DNA of 18,419 nucleotides, taken from a bacterium (GTDB lineage Archaea > Thermoproteota > Nitrososphaeria > Nitrososphaerales > CADDZS01). Shown here in pieces: positions 1 to 8,171 of the stretch. The DNA is taken from contig DAIDAB010000017.1 in assembly GCA_027310845.1 (NCBI GenBank), positions 1 through 18,419 on the forward strand, written 5' to 3'. The notes below the pieces were generated by a model. That model was not told where the DNA came from and did no database searches. It was given only the letters and a program-made list of their open reading frames with translations. The translations under genes were made by a program, and so were the position numbers. The first letter of the stretch is position 1. Every line of letters begins with the position of its first letter.

Positions 1-22
1 TTTTGCGAGATCTCACTCAAAC

Positions 23-47
23 CTATTTTGATTCAAGATCAAAATAG
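23..47. repeat. perfect 10-bp inverted repeat ahead of the FkbM gene
   Basis: CTATTTTGAT and its exact reverse complement ATCAAAATAG flank a 5-nt spacer (TCAAG). The right arm ends 48 nt before the FkbM start codon, where an archaeal TATA box would lie for a transcript with a short SD-bearing leader. No T-run follows on either strand, so an operator or promoter palindrome fits better than a terminator. The repeat is seen directly; its role is inferred. Confidence 0.6.
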
Positions 48-83
48 AAATGGCCCGCTCAGGTTGTCAATCAGAAATCGATC

Positions 84-88
84 GGTGA
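84..88 (+). promoter_or_regulatory. Shine-Dalgarno GGTGA for the FkbM gene
   Basis: GGTGA lies 7 nt before the ATG at 96 and matches the archaeal anti-SD (complement of GGAGGTGA). It fixes this ATG as the likely start, rather than the methionines further in at residues 18 and 35. Confidence 0.6.
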
Positions 89-95
89 AGAATAA

Positions 96-905
96 ATGTT
101 CTTCCACGTCAAGTATATACTCCATGATATTTCTCTGAGTTTCAGGATGTTTGGCTTGAAAAAAGGACTATTGTTCTCGCTGCACATTCCGAAAGTTATG
201 GTGACTAGAAGGATTAGAGATGCATTCGAGGCCATAGGGAAGTGCAGTGTAGTCATTGGTGGTAAGCAGTACAATTTCGAACATCCGGATGTGAGATTCA
301 TTGAAGAAATAGTAGTGCAAAAGTGTTATACCCCAGAATCAAACTTGGAGATAGAATCAAATGACACAGTAGTTGATCTTGGAGCAAACATAGGAGTTTT
401 CACAATCTACGCGGGCATGCGTGCTATTAGAGGTAGAGTTGTCGCAGTGGAGCCCGAGTTAGAGAATTTTGCATTTTTAAAAGACAACGTGAAAGCCAAT
501 AGTCTACGAAACGTCCTGTTGGTCAATGCGGCGTTGTCCGACAAGACCGGTAATGTTACGTTGAATGTAAGCAACGCACCAGGAGGAAATACAATAATGA
601 ATGAAAAATCTCGGAATATTCAAGTCTGTAGCGGACTCAGTATAGAAGATTTATTCTCCAGCCATTCGATAGAATCAGTTGATTTTCTCAAGATGGATGT
701 TGAAGGCGCCGAATTCTTTGCATTCGAAAGAACTGAATGGCTCGAGAGAGTGAAACGAGTTGCTATGGAAATCCATCCACGATTCGGAGATCCAAATCTG
801 ATAATGGAGGCCTTGGAGAGAGTAGGTTTCAACATTAGGCAAGCCAAGGCGTACAACCAAGAATATCTTTATGTCTATGCGTGGCGGTCAGATCACCTCA
901 AGTGA
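96..905 (+). CDS. FkbM family SAM-dependent methyltransferase
   Basis: This is a 269-residue class I methyltransferase of the FkbM family, which transfers methyl from S-adenosylmethionine to hydroxyl groups, often on sugars or polyketides. The fold is readable. SAM-binding motif I, DLGANIG, is at residues 94-100 and follows strand residues VV. The acidic end of strand 2, VEPE, is near 118-121, and the FkbM signature KMDVEGAE is at 199-206. The first 60 or so residues are an extra N-terminal part with no recognisable motif. There is no signal peptide or membrane helix, so it is cytoplasmic. A GGTGA SD supports the ATG. It is convergent with the glycosyltransferase ending at 1043, across a 137-bp gap that contains a short palindrome (996-1005). 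The context suggests it O-methylates a surface glycan. The family is certain, the exact acceptor unknown. Confidence 0.88.
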   Translation: MFFHVKYILHDISLSFRMFGLKKGLLFSLHIPKVMVTRRIRDAFEAIGKCSVVIGGKQYNFEHPDVRFIEEIVVQKCYTPESNLEIESNDTVVDLGANIGVFTIYAGMRAIRGRVVAVEPELENFAFLKDNVKANSLRNVLLVNAALSDKTGNVTLNVSNAPGGNTIMNEKSRNIQVCSGLSIEDLFSSHSIESVDFLKMDVEGAEFFAFERTEWLERVKRVAMEIHPRFGDPNLIMEALERVGFNIRQAKAYNQEYLYVYAWRSDHLK

Positions 906-1042
906 AGGCCTGACCAAGTATACTAGGTTGAGCAAGAATCAATTAGTAGAGTTTGTATGAATTCTCAATACCTGACTCCATAGTGCCTTCTAATACCAGA
1001 TCTGGAAAGAAACCGATTTACTGAGATACACTACCATTGAGG

Positions 1043-2122
1043 TTAACGAAAGTTTTGCTTTTCTTGAAGCCCTAATTGCAGATACCGATTCCCAAGCGCG
1101 TTTATTCGATTCTCATTTTTCCCGGCTTTGCCCAAGGCAAGAGTGAAACTGACACATTCGCTAAATTTCGTTTTGAGCATTAGCCTCATACAATTCCAAT
1201 CAGACAATATTCGTGACATCTGCACTTCTTCCCTTTTCGCAATGATTCTTTGGAGATTTACCAAGAGCCATGCGTAAGCGCCTATTTTCGTTCTTACCGC
1301 AATTGAATCTGTGTGCAAGATATCGTTTGCGAGCTCAAGAATATTGATCAAAATATGGCACGGCAAATACCGTGCGATATTTGCCAAGCTGTAATTCTTT
1401 ACAAGCAGTAAGATAGCATTTTTCCGTGCCTTGAAAACTCGATAAGGTGAAGATGTTCCTTGCCCTATGTGATAGACTATGGATGAAGGAACGTATACAA
1501 TCCTATACCCGAGCAACCTGAGTCGCCAACACAGGTCAATATCCTCATATTGAAGAAAAAACTCTCCGTCAAACGGACTGCCTCCACGCAAAGCGCTTTT
1601 TCTGACTATAAGAGCAGCGCCTCTGCCGCTAAAAACCTCCTCCAACTCTTGGTATTGGTTCAGATCAGGGCAACCTTGTGCACGAGAAATCGGAAACCCG
1701 AAGCGATCAATAAAATCGCCAGATGAATCAAAGTGGGACGGTCTATTCATCAAAAGTAGCTTACTTTGAGCTGCGCCAATCACAGGATCTGATTCCATTA
1801 CATTAACCAATTCAACTAACCAATTGGGCTCGACCTTGGTGTCGTTGTTGAGAAATACAATGTAGGTTCCTTTTGTATTGAGTAAACCCAAATTGTTTCC
1901 TTCTGCAAAGCCCAAGTTGCTCTTGCTTTCGACGATCCTTATTCGATTATCGCTGAATCTGGCCAGAGTGGAAAGGCTGTCGTCACTGGATGCATTATCT
2001 ACCACAACTACATCGAAGGAGGGGTAGCTTGTCCTAAGGACAGACGGGATGCACTCAATGAGGTGCCTTGAACCGTTGTAGTTCAAGATCACTATACTTA
2101 CGAGTGGGAGATTCCAGTTCAA
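1043..2122 (-). CDS. GT2 family glycosyltransferase, WbbL/rhamnosyltransferase-like
   Basis: This is a 359-residue GT-A fold glycosyltransferase of family 2. It opens directly with the nucleotide-sugar binding strand (VSIVILNYNG, residues 8-17). It then shows DNAS at 42-45, a metal-binding NND at 92-94 in the usual DxD place, and EDIDLCWR at 193-200 carrying the catalytic acid. H218 follows in the YHIGQGTS segment typical of WbbL-like rhamnosyltransferases. The C-terminal 130 residues are partly hydrophobic (AILLLVKNY and later) and may lie on the membrane. The start codon is TTG, supported by GGTG 5 nt upstream (2128-2131). The gene is the last of the minus-strand glycosyltransferase series, 28 bp after the GT39-like gene, so probably co-transcribed. 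It probably adds one sugar to a lipid-linked glycan on the cytoplasmic face. The sugar cannot be read from the sequence. Confidence 0.9.
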   Translation of the reverse strand: MNWNLPLVSIVILNYNGSRHLIECIPSVLRTSYPSFDVVVVDNASSDDSLSTLARFSDNRIRIVESKSNLGFAEGNNLGLLNTKGTYIVFLNNDTKVEPNWLVELVNVMESDPVIGAAQSKLLLMNRPSHFDSSGDFIDRFGFPISRAQGCPDLNQYQELEEVFSGRGAALIVRKSALRGGSPFDGEFFLQYEDIDLCWRLRLLGYRIVYVPSSIVYHIGQGTSSPYRVFKARKNAILLLVKNYSLANIARYLPCHILINILELANDILHTDSIAVRTKIGAYAWLLVNLQRIIAKREEVQMSRILSDWNCMRLMLKTKFSECVSFTLALGKAGKNENRINALGNRYLQLGLQEKQNFR

Positions 2123-2150
2123 CGGAGCACCAATCCTAAACTATTTTCTG

Positions 2151-3884
2151 TCACTTCGTGGTTCGTGGAAGGAAAAGCCAGATTGACGCCCCGTCAATTG
2201 TAATCACCTTTTGATAGTTATCCTGAAAGAACATCTGAATGTCAGGGTAATGTGCCAAGAATGCCTGTGTTCTTCCCACTGGGTCAAGAATAATGTACTT
2301 GACTTTACCACCTTGCATTAGGGTATAAATTTGACTGACCGTCAATGAATAGTTGATAGAAGTAGTGCCGCTGTTCACGAAGTAAAAATAGTTGTCCATG
2401 TTTCCAGCGTTGGCTCTGTCCGCAGCGAGTGCATAGACTGGAGCAGCAGTGAACACATAATCGGTCGGAGCAGTATGGGTTCTCAAATACGATCCTACAC
2501 TCGATATTTGTTGCCCTGAGAGACTCCATTCGTTGATGTTGCTGTTCACAAACATCACTCCTCCCAATACGCCTGAGACTGCAACAAATATCACCAATAT
2601 TATTGCGATCAGAGAATTCCGGTTTCCGATCCCATAAGATCCACGAGTGAATACCATTTGGATAACGTAACCGCCTAAAACGCAAAGAGGCGCCGCGAAG
2701 AATTGAAAATAGAACGCGTGAGGCACCTGAAATGAAGCCAACAGTATCAACAACCATGCTATCCACAACATCGCGACCTTATGATGGCTATCTAGTTGAA
2801 TCGAAAACCGCATACTGAATGCAAACATCAGAGGAACAAGTATTAGGATCTCTGCTCCAAGAATCACTACAAAGTAGAACGGAGTGTCAAAGAGGCCAAA
2901 ATTTCCGTGTGGAGGAAGGTTTATCCCAATAATTACGCTTAGAAAATAAAAGAAAAGAGCTAGAAATAGGACAAGTATGGACAATGCCTTTTTGCGCGGA
3001 GAAGCTTTTCGCACAGTGGAAACCACAAGTGTTACGAGATATAACAATCCTAGACTTATTACAGGTATCCAATCTCTTGTCGCGATGTACACATATCTTG
3101 CCAAGTAAGCAAGATAATCAATGAATGACCCAAAGTTTGCAAATCGGCCTCCACCACTAGTCCCACCTGCAAATGCTGTTATGGATGGCAACCAAGCAGA
3201 TTCGAGCAGACTGAAGCTGCTTCCAAGCAGCATAAAAGTGATGATTCCCAAACCAAAGCCAAGCGCTAGCCCTCCAAGGACGTTCAGTGAAGCCCGCGTT
3301 CTTCTCGCAAATGGAATTACCCCATAAACTAACGGAGCTGTAATCAAGAGCAGACCGTAAAACGCAGAGCCTGCATACAGCCAGACACTTATCCCTGAGA
3401 GTAATCCTCCTGAGATTAGAAGTATTCGCCTTGAGGATCTCGTGCCTGTAATAACCAGATAAAAAGAAGCAATGACTGGAACTTGGAAGACGGTGCGGTA
3501 AGTGCCCTGGACATCAAATATTGCCACAACTGGGATAAGCAAATACAGAGAAAGTGATAACAGACCAGCCTTCTTTCCAAAAAGTTCCTCGCCTATTAGA
3601 TATACAAAAAGTGCAATTACAAGAGAGGAGATTCCTGAAAGAATTTTGACTATCCAGATTTGAGTGCCAAAGATGGGAAGCATCAATGTGAGGAGATATA
3701 CATACATTGGTGCCTCGACTCTTATCTGGCTGAACATGGTCGCTCCTTGCGAGGCAAGCTGCGCTTGATAGATGAGTATCGATGCGTCCCAATCAAACCC
3801 GAAAACCAGAGCAAAGTAAATTCGAATCCCTATTCCAGCAGCTATCACTACAAGAATGGGTGCAAGTGATGTGATTTTCTTCAT
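2151..3884 (-). CDS. GT39/ArnT-like polytopic membrane glycosyltransferase (GT-C)
   Basis: This 577-residue protein has roughly a dozen hydrophobic helices, the first at about residues 7-27. Immediately after helix 1 comes the GT-C signature loop: acidic residues D31 and D33 in FDWDAS, then a Y/A/G-rich stretch and EAP at 57-59 before helix 2. This is the layout of the PMT/ArnT/GT39 group, which take a sugar from a polyprenyl-phosphate donor on the outer face of the membrane. The last 120 or so residues form a soluble extracytoplasmic domain ending in a strand-like IDGASIWLFLP segment. The ATG start has GAGGG 7 nt upstream and a promoter-like palindrome further up. It lies between two GT2 genes on the same strand. 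Acceptor (protein, lipid or glycan) and sugar are unknown. Confidence is high for the superfamily, moderate for GT39. Confidence 0.85.
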   Translation of the reverse strand: MKKITSLAPILVVIAAGIGIRIYFALVFGFDWDASILIYQAQLASQGATMFSQIRVEAPMYVYLLTLMLPIFGTQIWIVKILSGISSLVIALFVYLIGEELFGKKAGLLSLSLYLLIPVVAIFDVQGTYRTVFQVPVIASFYLVITGTRSSRRILLISGGLLSGISVWLYAGSAFYGLLLITAPLVYGVIPFARRTRASLNVLGGLALGFGLGIITFMLLGSSFSLLESAWLPSITAFAGGTSGGGRFANFGSFIDYLAYLARYVYIATRDWIPVISLGLLYLVTLVVSTVRKASPRKKALSILVLFLALFFYFLSVIIGINLPPHGNFGLFDTPFYFVVILGAEILILVPLMFAFSMRFSIQLDSHHKVAMLWIAWLLILLASFQVPHAFYFQFFAAPLCVLGGYVIQMVFTRGSYGIGNRNSLIAIILVIFVAVSGVLGGVMFVNSNINEWSLSGQQISSVGSYLRTHTAPTDYVFTAAPVYALAADRANAGNMDNYFYFVNSGTTSINYSLTVSQIYTLMQGGKVKYIILDPVGRTQAFLAHYPDIQMFFQDNYQKVITIDGASIWLFLPRTTK

Positions 3885-3891
3885 GATATTA

Positions 3892-3896
3892 CCCTC
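3892..3896 (-). promoter_or_regulatory. Shine-Dalgarno GAGGG for the GT39-like gene
   Basis: On the minus strand GAGGG lies 7 nt before the ATG whose first base is 3884. It supports that start, and SD-led rather than leaderless translation within this series. Confidence 0.55.
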
Positions 3897-3914
3897 TGCA
3901 AAAGACTTGTGAAA

Positions 3915-3934
3915 AATGTATTTCTTTATACATT
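3915..3934 (-). promoter_or_regulatory. candidate internal promoter with a palindrome over the TATA box
   Basis: AATGTAT and its exact reverse complement ATACATT are separated by 6 nt (TTCTTT). Read on the minus strand the centre contains TATAAAG, about 43 nt ahead of the GT39-like ATG. That would give a leader of roughly 17 nt carrying the GAGGG. The 120-bp gap before this gene also leaves room for a promoter. A repressor bound to the palindrome would block TATA-binding protein. The sequence is seen directly; promoter and operator roles are inferred. Confidence 0.4.
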
Positions 3935-4004
3935 GTTAGAGCATGCCCAAGATAATGGAATTTTGTGTCAACAGAAGATTTCATTTCTATCTCAGGTATA
4001 TTGC

Positions 4005-5108
4005 TTACAACTTCCTGTTCATTGCGACCAACATGAGGCCATGAAAGAATCCGATCGTAAATACGATGTCGAAAACGAGAGCAATTGTTAAGGTGCTCAG
4101 GCAATCCTTCGCCGAGGAAAAAAAGTTCGATTTAGTAATTTGAACCATATAATATCCTACTCTTACAGAAAATTCCGCAAGCAACACCACCAACAAGATG
4201 GTTTCAAATCGTGCGACTGTGGCGACAGCGATTAAAACTAGAATCACCAGCCCATTCAGAATCATCCAGAGACGATTCAGTGTCCGTCCTCTAAACTGAG
4301 ATGATTTTTGCAAGTAGGTTGACGCAGATGATGCCGCAAAGTGTTTCAAGAGACCGGGCATTGTTCTTCCAAAATTGTAGGCCTTCTTCAATATCGAGCT
4401 TGTATTAGTTATTGAGGAACCATACTCTTGTCTGTAAGGAAGATCCTCCGAGCTCAGGATCCTGTATCCTTTCCTTCGCACTAGACCAGAAACGAACTGA
4501 TCTTCACCTGATACTCTGAACTTCTCCTCTGGAAACCCGCCGATGTCTCTCAAGAGTCCAGCTTGGTAAATATCACATTTGTCTTCGGTGAATGCGACTT
4601 CCTGAATTGGCACCTCATACTTTGCAGTTCCATGCCTGTTGATGATCATAAACGCTTTTTGAGGCAATCCAAATGCACTCGTGTCGTATATCGACTTTCC
4701 AGTAACAATTCCAATTTTGTCTCCCTGATTGAATATTCGCAATGCCCGTTCGAGCCAATCAGGAACCATCAACTCACAGTCCTGATGGAGGGTCATCGCG
4801 TAATCTCCATTCGCATGATTGAGTCCTTCGTTGAGCGAGGCTGCCAAGCCCAAATTCGATTCATGAGTAAGCAATCTGAAGTGATAGACTGCAGCCATAT
4901 CTTTGAGAATCCTCTGTGTTTCATCAGTGCTGTGATCATCAACAACCAAAACTTCGAAACTCACGTTTCGTTGGCTGAATACCGAATTCAAGACCTTCCC
5001 AAGTAAAGGCCCGCCGTTATAGACCGGAATAATTACGGAGACTTCTGGTCGGGAGGATTCCGGCTGGTTCTGCGACAAGCAGCTGTTTCGTTTTTCGTGA
5101 ATTGTCAT
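4005..5108 (-). CDS. GT2 family glycosyltransferase with C-terminal membrane helices
   Basis: This 367-residue protein has an N-terminal GT-A domain: VSVIIPVYNGG near residues 23-33, VVDDHSTD at 55-62, a DxD-like HQDCE at 108-112 (the usual first Asp replaced by His), and GED at 201-203 with the catalytic acid. At least two or three hydrophobic segments follow (about 281-300, 303-322 and 338-362), which anchor it in the membrane. This layout is common in archaeal glycosyltransferases that work on polyprenyl-linked sugars. The first 20 residues are polar and precede the fold. I see no convincing SD before the ATG at 5108 and no clean TATA box in the 96-bp gap, so it is probably carried on a transcript from upstream. 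The His in the DxD position may affect metal use. Donor and acceptor are unknown. Confidence 0.88.
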   Translation of the reverse strand: MTIHEKRNSCLSQNQPESSRPEVSVIIPVYNGGPLLGKVLNSVFSQRNVSFEVLVVDDHSTDETQRILKDMAAVYHFRLLTHESNLGLAASLNEGLNHANGDYAMTLHQDCELMVPDWLERALRIFNQGDKIGIVTGKSIYDTSAFGLPQKAFMIINRHGTAKYEVPIQEVAFTEDKCDIYQAGLLRDIGGFPEEKFRVSGEDQFVSGLVRRKGYRILSSEDLPYRQEYGSSITNTSSILKKAYNFGRTMPGLLKHFAASSASTYLQKSSQFRGRTLNRLWMILNGLVILVLIAVATVARFETILLVVLLAEFSVRVGYYMVQITKSNFFSSAKDCLSTLTIALVFDIVFTIGFFHGLMLVAMNRKL

Positions 5109-5204
5109 GGGATTAATAATGTTGCTTTGCCGTCTACCGATACTCGGATCCTGGATGAATGAGAGAAAACTCAGATTCTTAGTGATTGCTGAGAATCTCG
5201 ATAA

Positions 5205-6572
5205 TTACTTACGAATTGCTGACAGCGACCTCTCACGCTCGGCCCCAATTGTGACGGTTCTGTATGCATTGGCTAAAGAGACCGCTAGTAACATTGAGAA
5301 AACTATTCCCAAAGTTGCCATTGCGTACAGCCTGTAGTAAGACAAGAACATTACCGATTTGGCTGTGTTGACCAATCCTTCCTGCAAATATGGATACATT
5401 GGAATAAAAAAGGAAACAAACATGGTATTCACAAGTGAGTATATCAGCGCCAAAATGCTGATACCAAGAACCAGTGACCTCTGATTCCGCGTTTTCGCCA
5501 ATAAGATCATGTAGGGGAGCAACCAAACAAACCACTGCTCGTTTATTCTGGGAAATGAGAAGAAGATCACCGATATGAATGCAAACTCCCAGAAGAACAA
5601 ACTCTCCTGATTGGGTCTGAGTCTGAGTACCGCAAGTGCGGAGAAGATCAAGCCCAAAATTGCCAGAGATAGAAGGCTCACTGAGGTTACCAAGGCACTA
5701 GAAATGGCCGTGAGGGGAGCAACACTCCAGTAAGTCAATCCATAAGTTAGCGATGGATCCTGTGCTGGATTGCCTCCTATCGGATTTAGAATGCCCAAGT
5801 TATGATAGAATGCCTGAGACAGAAAAGGCGAAAATATCACCAGTGTGGCGGTGACAAAGATTCCTATTGGCAACACAAGCCTCCTTACTTTGCCAATTCT
5901 GGATGCATAGATCAACATCGGAATCGCAAGAATCGCAGGATAGTCTTTGAAACCAGTAGCAATGGCAAGGCAAAGAGCCGAGAGGCCGAGATTATTCCGC
6001 AGGAGCAACAATGTCGAGAGAAGCATAAAAGTCGCAGCTAGGCTATCCCACATGCCCCATACACTAGACACCCAGATCAACATTGGATTGAGGAACCACA
6101 GAGTGAAAGTGACTATTCCAGATCTTTCCCCATACTTTCGGTATACCAGAATGTACAATACAGTTCCTCCGACAAAATCTGATACAATGAATGGAATCTT
6201 CAAGATCAGGTTGAAAGCCCAGTCAGTTACATAATGAACCGGCGCCCCATTCGGAATTGTCCAGCTCGCTATACTCTTCAACGCCGAGGGAAGCGAGCTG
6301 AATGGAGTCGGGTAAATACCAAAGAAATTGGAGACGGCGTTGTAAATATATGAGATTGGAACAAGAATATAGTAGAACATTGGTATATTTGCTACGTCTG
6401 AAGTTGGGACGCCACCTTGCAATATTATCCGACTATCCGTGTAGATGTTATTCATGTCGAATGGATGACCAGTAAATGGCGCCAGCCCCAGTCTCACCAC
6501 AAAGCCCAAAATAACGATAGGAAGGGCCTTCCTTGGGAGTGGAAACCACAGGCGCAGCTTGGTCAGTAACAA
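5205..6572 (-). CDS. GT87/PIG-M-like polytopic mannosyltransferase-type membrane protein (GT-C)
   Basis: This 455-residue integral membrane protein has about ten helices. After helix 1 comes HPFDMNNIY (36-44) with the GT-C loop acid D39, then a long extracytoplasmic stretch to about residue 118. The segment SSVWGMWDSLAA (169-180), followed by GFKDYP (207-212), matches the G..D and K-YP pattern of GT87/DUF2029 and PIG-M proteins, which use polyprenyl-phosphate mannose or related donors. It lacks the soluble C-terminal domain seen in the 577-residue neighbour. The start is a TTG at 6572. The frame is open for only seven more codons upstream and no ATG lies nearby. No good SD is present, though a weak AT-rich element (CTTAAG, about 6594-6599) sits 25 nt upstream. 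It is 78 bp after the cellulose-synthase-like gene and probably in the same operon. Exact specificity is unknown. Confidence 0.78.
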   Translation of the reverse strand: MLLTKLRLWFPLPRKALPIVILGFVVRLGLAPFTGHPFDMNNIYTDSRIILQGGVPTSDVANIPMFYYILVPISYIYNAVSNFFGIYPTPFSSLPSALKSIASWTIPNGAPVHYVTDWAFNLILKIPFIVSDFVGGTVLYILVYRKYGERSGIVTFTLWFLNPMLIWVSSVWGMWDSLAATFMLLSTLLLLRNNLGLSALCLAIATGFKDYPAILAIPMLIYASRIGKVRRLVLPIGIFVTATLVIFSPFLSQAFYHNLGILNPIGGNPAQDPSLTYGLTYWSVAPLTAISSALVTSVSLLSLAILGLIFSALAVLRLRPNQESLFFWEFAFISVIFFSFPRINEQWFVWLLPYMILLAKTRNQRSLVLGISILALIYSLVNTMFVSFFIPMYPYLQEGLVNTAKSVMFLSYYRLYAMATLGIVFSMLLAVSLANAYRTVTIGAERERSLSAIRK

Positions 6573-6650
6573 ACCTGTGTTATACCGACTTTCTTAAGTT
6601 TGGCGCGCGAATGCAGATAATCCAATTCACATAATGAGGCGCATGCTCTC

Positions 6651-8048
6651 TCAAATGTCTCGCCGCGGGAGCACTGGCAGTGAGCTCGCGCTAAAAGCCC
6701 TTATGCTAGGTATCGCCCAGTCATTCCTTCGAAACCCGAGTTGGTTCCGTAAATAAGGCAGTGGAGCGACAACTTCTTTCACTTCCTCAAACTCTTCAGG
6801 CTCAGGTTGCATTACACGTCCAGTCTTGAAAGTTCTGATGAATGTCTTTTGTTTCGTGAACAAGCCCTTTAGAGCATAATATGCTATAACCGGAGTTAGG
6901 ATATAACTTAGAAGCAGGCTGAAGGGTAATGTTTTCACGTCTGACATTTCCCTATCTTTGTAAAGACTGACGCATTGGATCACGATGGCGGAAGGCAGAG
7001 CGACAGTCGAGAGAACTACCGCAGCAGCCATGATTGGATCGCTCATGGATGCAGCGAGGTATGGAAGGTTAACCAGCCCTAACACAGTTGCGATCAGAAG
7101 AACAAGAGAGCTGAGGTAAGAAAAGCCACAAAAGATAAAGTCAAGTTTCTCAGTCAAACTCATCTTCTTGCTCTTCATCACTCTCCAGAAATATTGCCTC
7201 GAGTTCCTCGTCGTCCCTTCTGCCCATCGCCCAATCTGTCTGAACAATCTGGGAAGAGTGGAGGGACACTCGCCCGAGACAGAGAGAGAGGAATCATATT
7301 TCACATTGTAACCTTGAAGGTATAGTCTCAGCGCAAGGTTGTAATCTTCGGTAATGTCATGCTCGAACTTCATCTCCTTCAGAAGCTGTGTCCTAGTCAT
7401 GAAGACGCTCCCCATTATTGGAACAAATCCGTTCAACCTTCCTCTTGCTTCAAGGTCTACTTTGTATGCAGTGGAATGGAAGATCCTGACCCCCTTGGTT
7501 ATCCAGTTCTCATCAGCGTTGAGGTCGTGCTTCTGGTACCCCTGGACCACCTCGATTTCGGGCTTCTCGAAATGTTTCAAAAATCTCGGAATGATGTCTC
7601 CTGGCGGCACGAAATCCGCATCAAAGACCAGAACGTGTGTACTTCTGGGATCCAGGTTTCGCAGTCCTTCATTGAGTGCCCCTCCCTTCCATCCCTCTCT
7701 CTCCTTCCTGTGGATTATTTTCACTCTTGGATGATGCTTCCACTTTTGCAGTTCTGCGAGCGTCCCGTCGGTCGAGTCATCGATAACAATTACCTCGTAA
7801 TCCGGATAATCCATAGTAGTGCATGCGCGTAGGAGCCTTGATACGACGTTAGCTTCATTGTATGTTGGGAGCAGGATACTCACAAATGGATCAATGTTGG
7901 GGTCGAGCTCAACTCTTCGCCCTGCAGTTCTCTTCAACGAAACGCTAATCGAAGTAAATAGATAATATCGCGCAGCATATGCAAAAAGGATCAATATGGC
8001 GGCGAGATAGAGTGGACCGTAAGCCCCTATCAATCCAATGCCAGACAT
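6651..8048 (-). CDS. cellulose-synthase-like processive GT2 glycosyltransferase
   Basis: This 465-residue protein has one N-terminal helix (about 8-30), a cytoplasmic GT-A domain and about three C-terminal helices between 304 and 396. All processive-synthase motifs are visible: VIDDS (88-92), the DAD metal motif (143-145), TED (233-235) with the catalytic base, and QIGRW (271-275), which is the QxxRW product-chain motif. These identify a BcsA/CESA/hyaluronan-synthase-like enzyme that polymerises sugar from a nucleotide donor and threads the chain through its own membrane pore. No PilZ domain follows, so it lacks the cyclic-di-GMP control of bacterial BcsA. A polar tail of about 50 residues contains the acidic run EPEEFEEVKEVV. 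The ATG at 8048 is preceded by a good TATA box. This is probably the key polymer-building enzyme of the locus. The polymer is unknown. Confidence 0.9.
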   Translation of the reverse strand: MSGIGLIGAYGPLYLAAILILFAYAARYYLFTSISVSLKRTAGRRVELDPNIDPFVSILLPTYNEANVVSRLLRACTTMDYPDYEVIVIDDSTDGTLAELQKWKHHPRVKIIHRKEREGWKGGALNEGLRNLDPRSTHVLVFDADFVPPGDIIPRFLKHFEKPEIEVVQGYQKHDLNADENWITKGVRIFHSTAYKVDLEARGRLNGFVPIMGSVFMTRTQLLKEMKFEHDITEDYNLALRLYLQGYNVKYDSSLSVSGECPSTLPRLFRQIGRWAEGTTRNSRQYFWRVMKSKKMSLTEKLDFIFCGFSYLSSLVLLIATVLGLVNLPYLAASMSDPIMAAAVVLSTVALPSAIVIQCVSLYKDREMSDVKTLPFSLLLSYILTPVIAYYALKGLFTKQKTFIRTFKTGRVMQPEPEEFEEVKEVVAPLPYLRNQLGFRRNDWAIPSIRAFSASSLPVLPRRDI

Positions 8049-8070
8049 TTCCGATTTCTAACAAAGGAAG

Positions 8071-8090
8071 ACTACAAATATGTATAAGTC
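8071..8090 (-). promoter_or_regulatory. TATA-type core promoter for the glycosyltransferase operon
   Basis: On the minus strand TTATACATATTT (8076-8087) is centred about 32 nt before the ATG at 8048. It predicts a start of transcription only about 5 nt ahead of the codon, so an almost leaderless mRNA. No SD is present, which agrees. A small palindrome, ATAAG-T-CTTAT (8084-8094), overlaps its upstream edge. Confidence 0.6.
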
Positions 8091-8171
8091 TTATGAATAC
8101 TCTGTGTGAGGAATGCTATACTCTGGGTACAGATCCCAAAAACTATAGCTGTGCAGCGTAGACAGGCAAGA

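Noticed and set aside
996..1005. CCAGATCTGG palindrome between the FkbM and GT2 genes as a terminator
   Set aside because: It is a 10-bp palindrome without a loop or T-run, which is expected by chance. Nothing else supports termination here.
2305..2766. 153-codon minus-strand frame inside the GT39-like gene
   Set aside because: It overlaps on the same strand in a different frame, is Arg/Ser/Cys-rich, and the main frame has continuous membrane helices here.
3889..4104. 71-codon minus-strand frame over the end of the GT2 gene and the following gap
   Set aside because: It overlaps the real gene's C-terminal helices in another frame and covers the promoter-like palindrome. It shows no protein-like pattern.
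7354..7832. Long plus-strand frames opposite the cellulose-synthase-like gene
   Set aside because: They are antisense shadows of a gene whose catalytic motifs are all intact. Their own translations are Cys/Ser/Trp-rich without a fold pattern.
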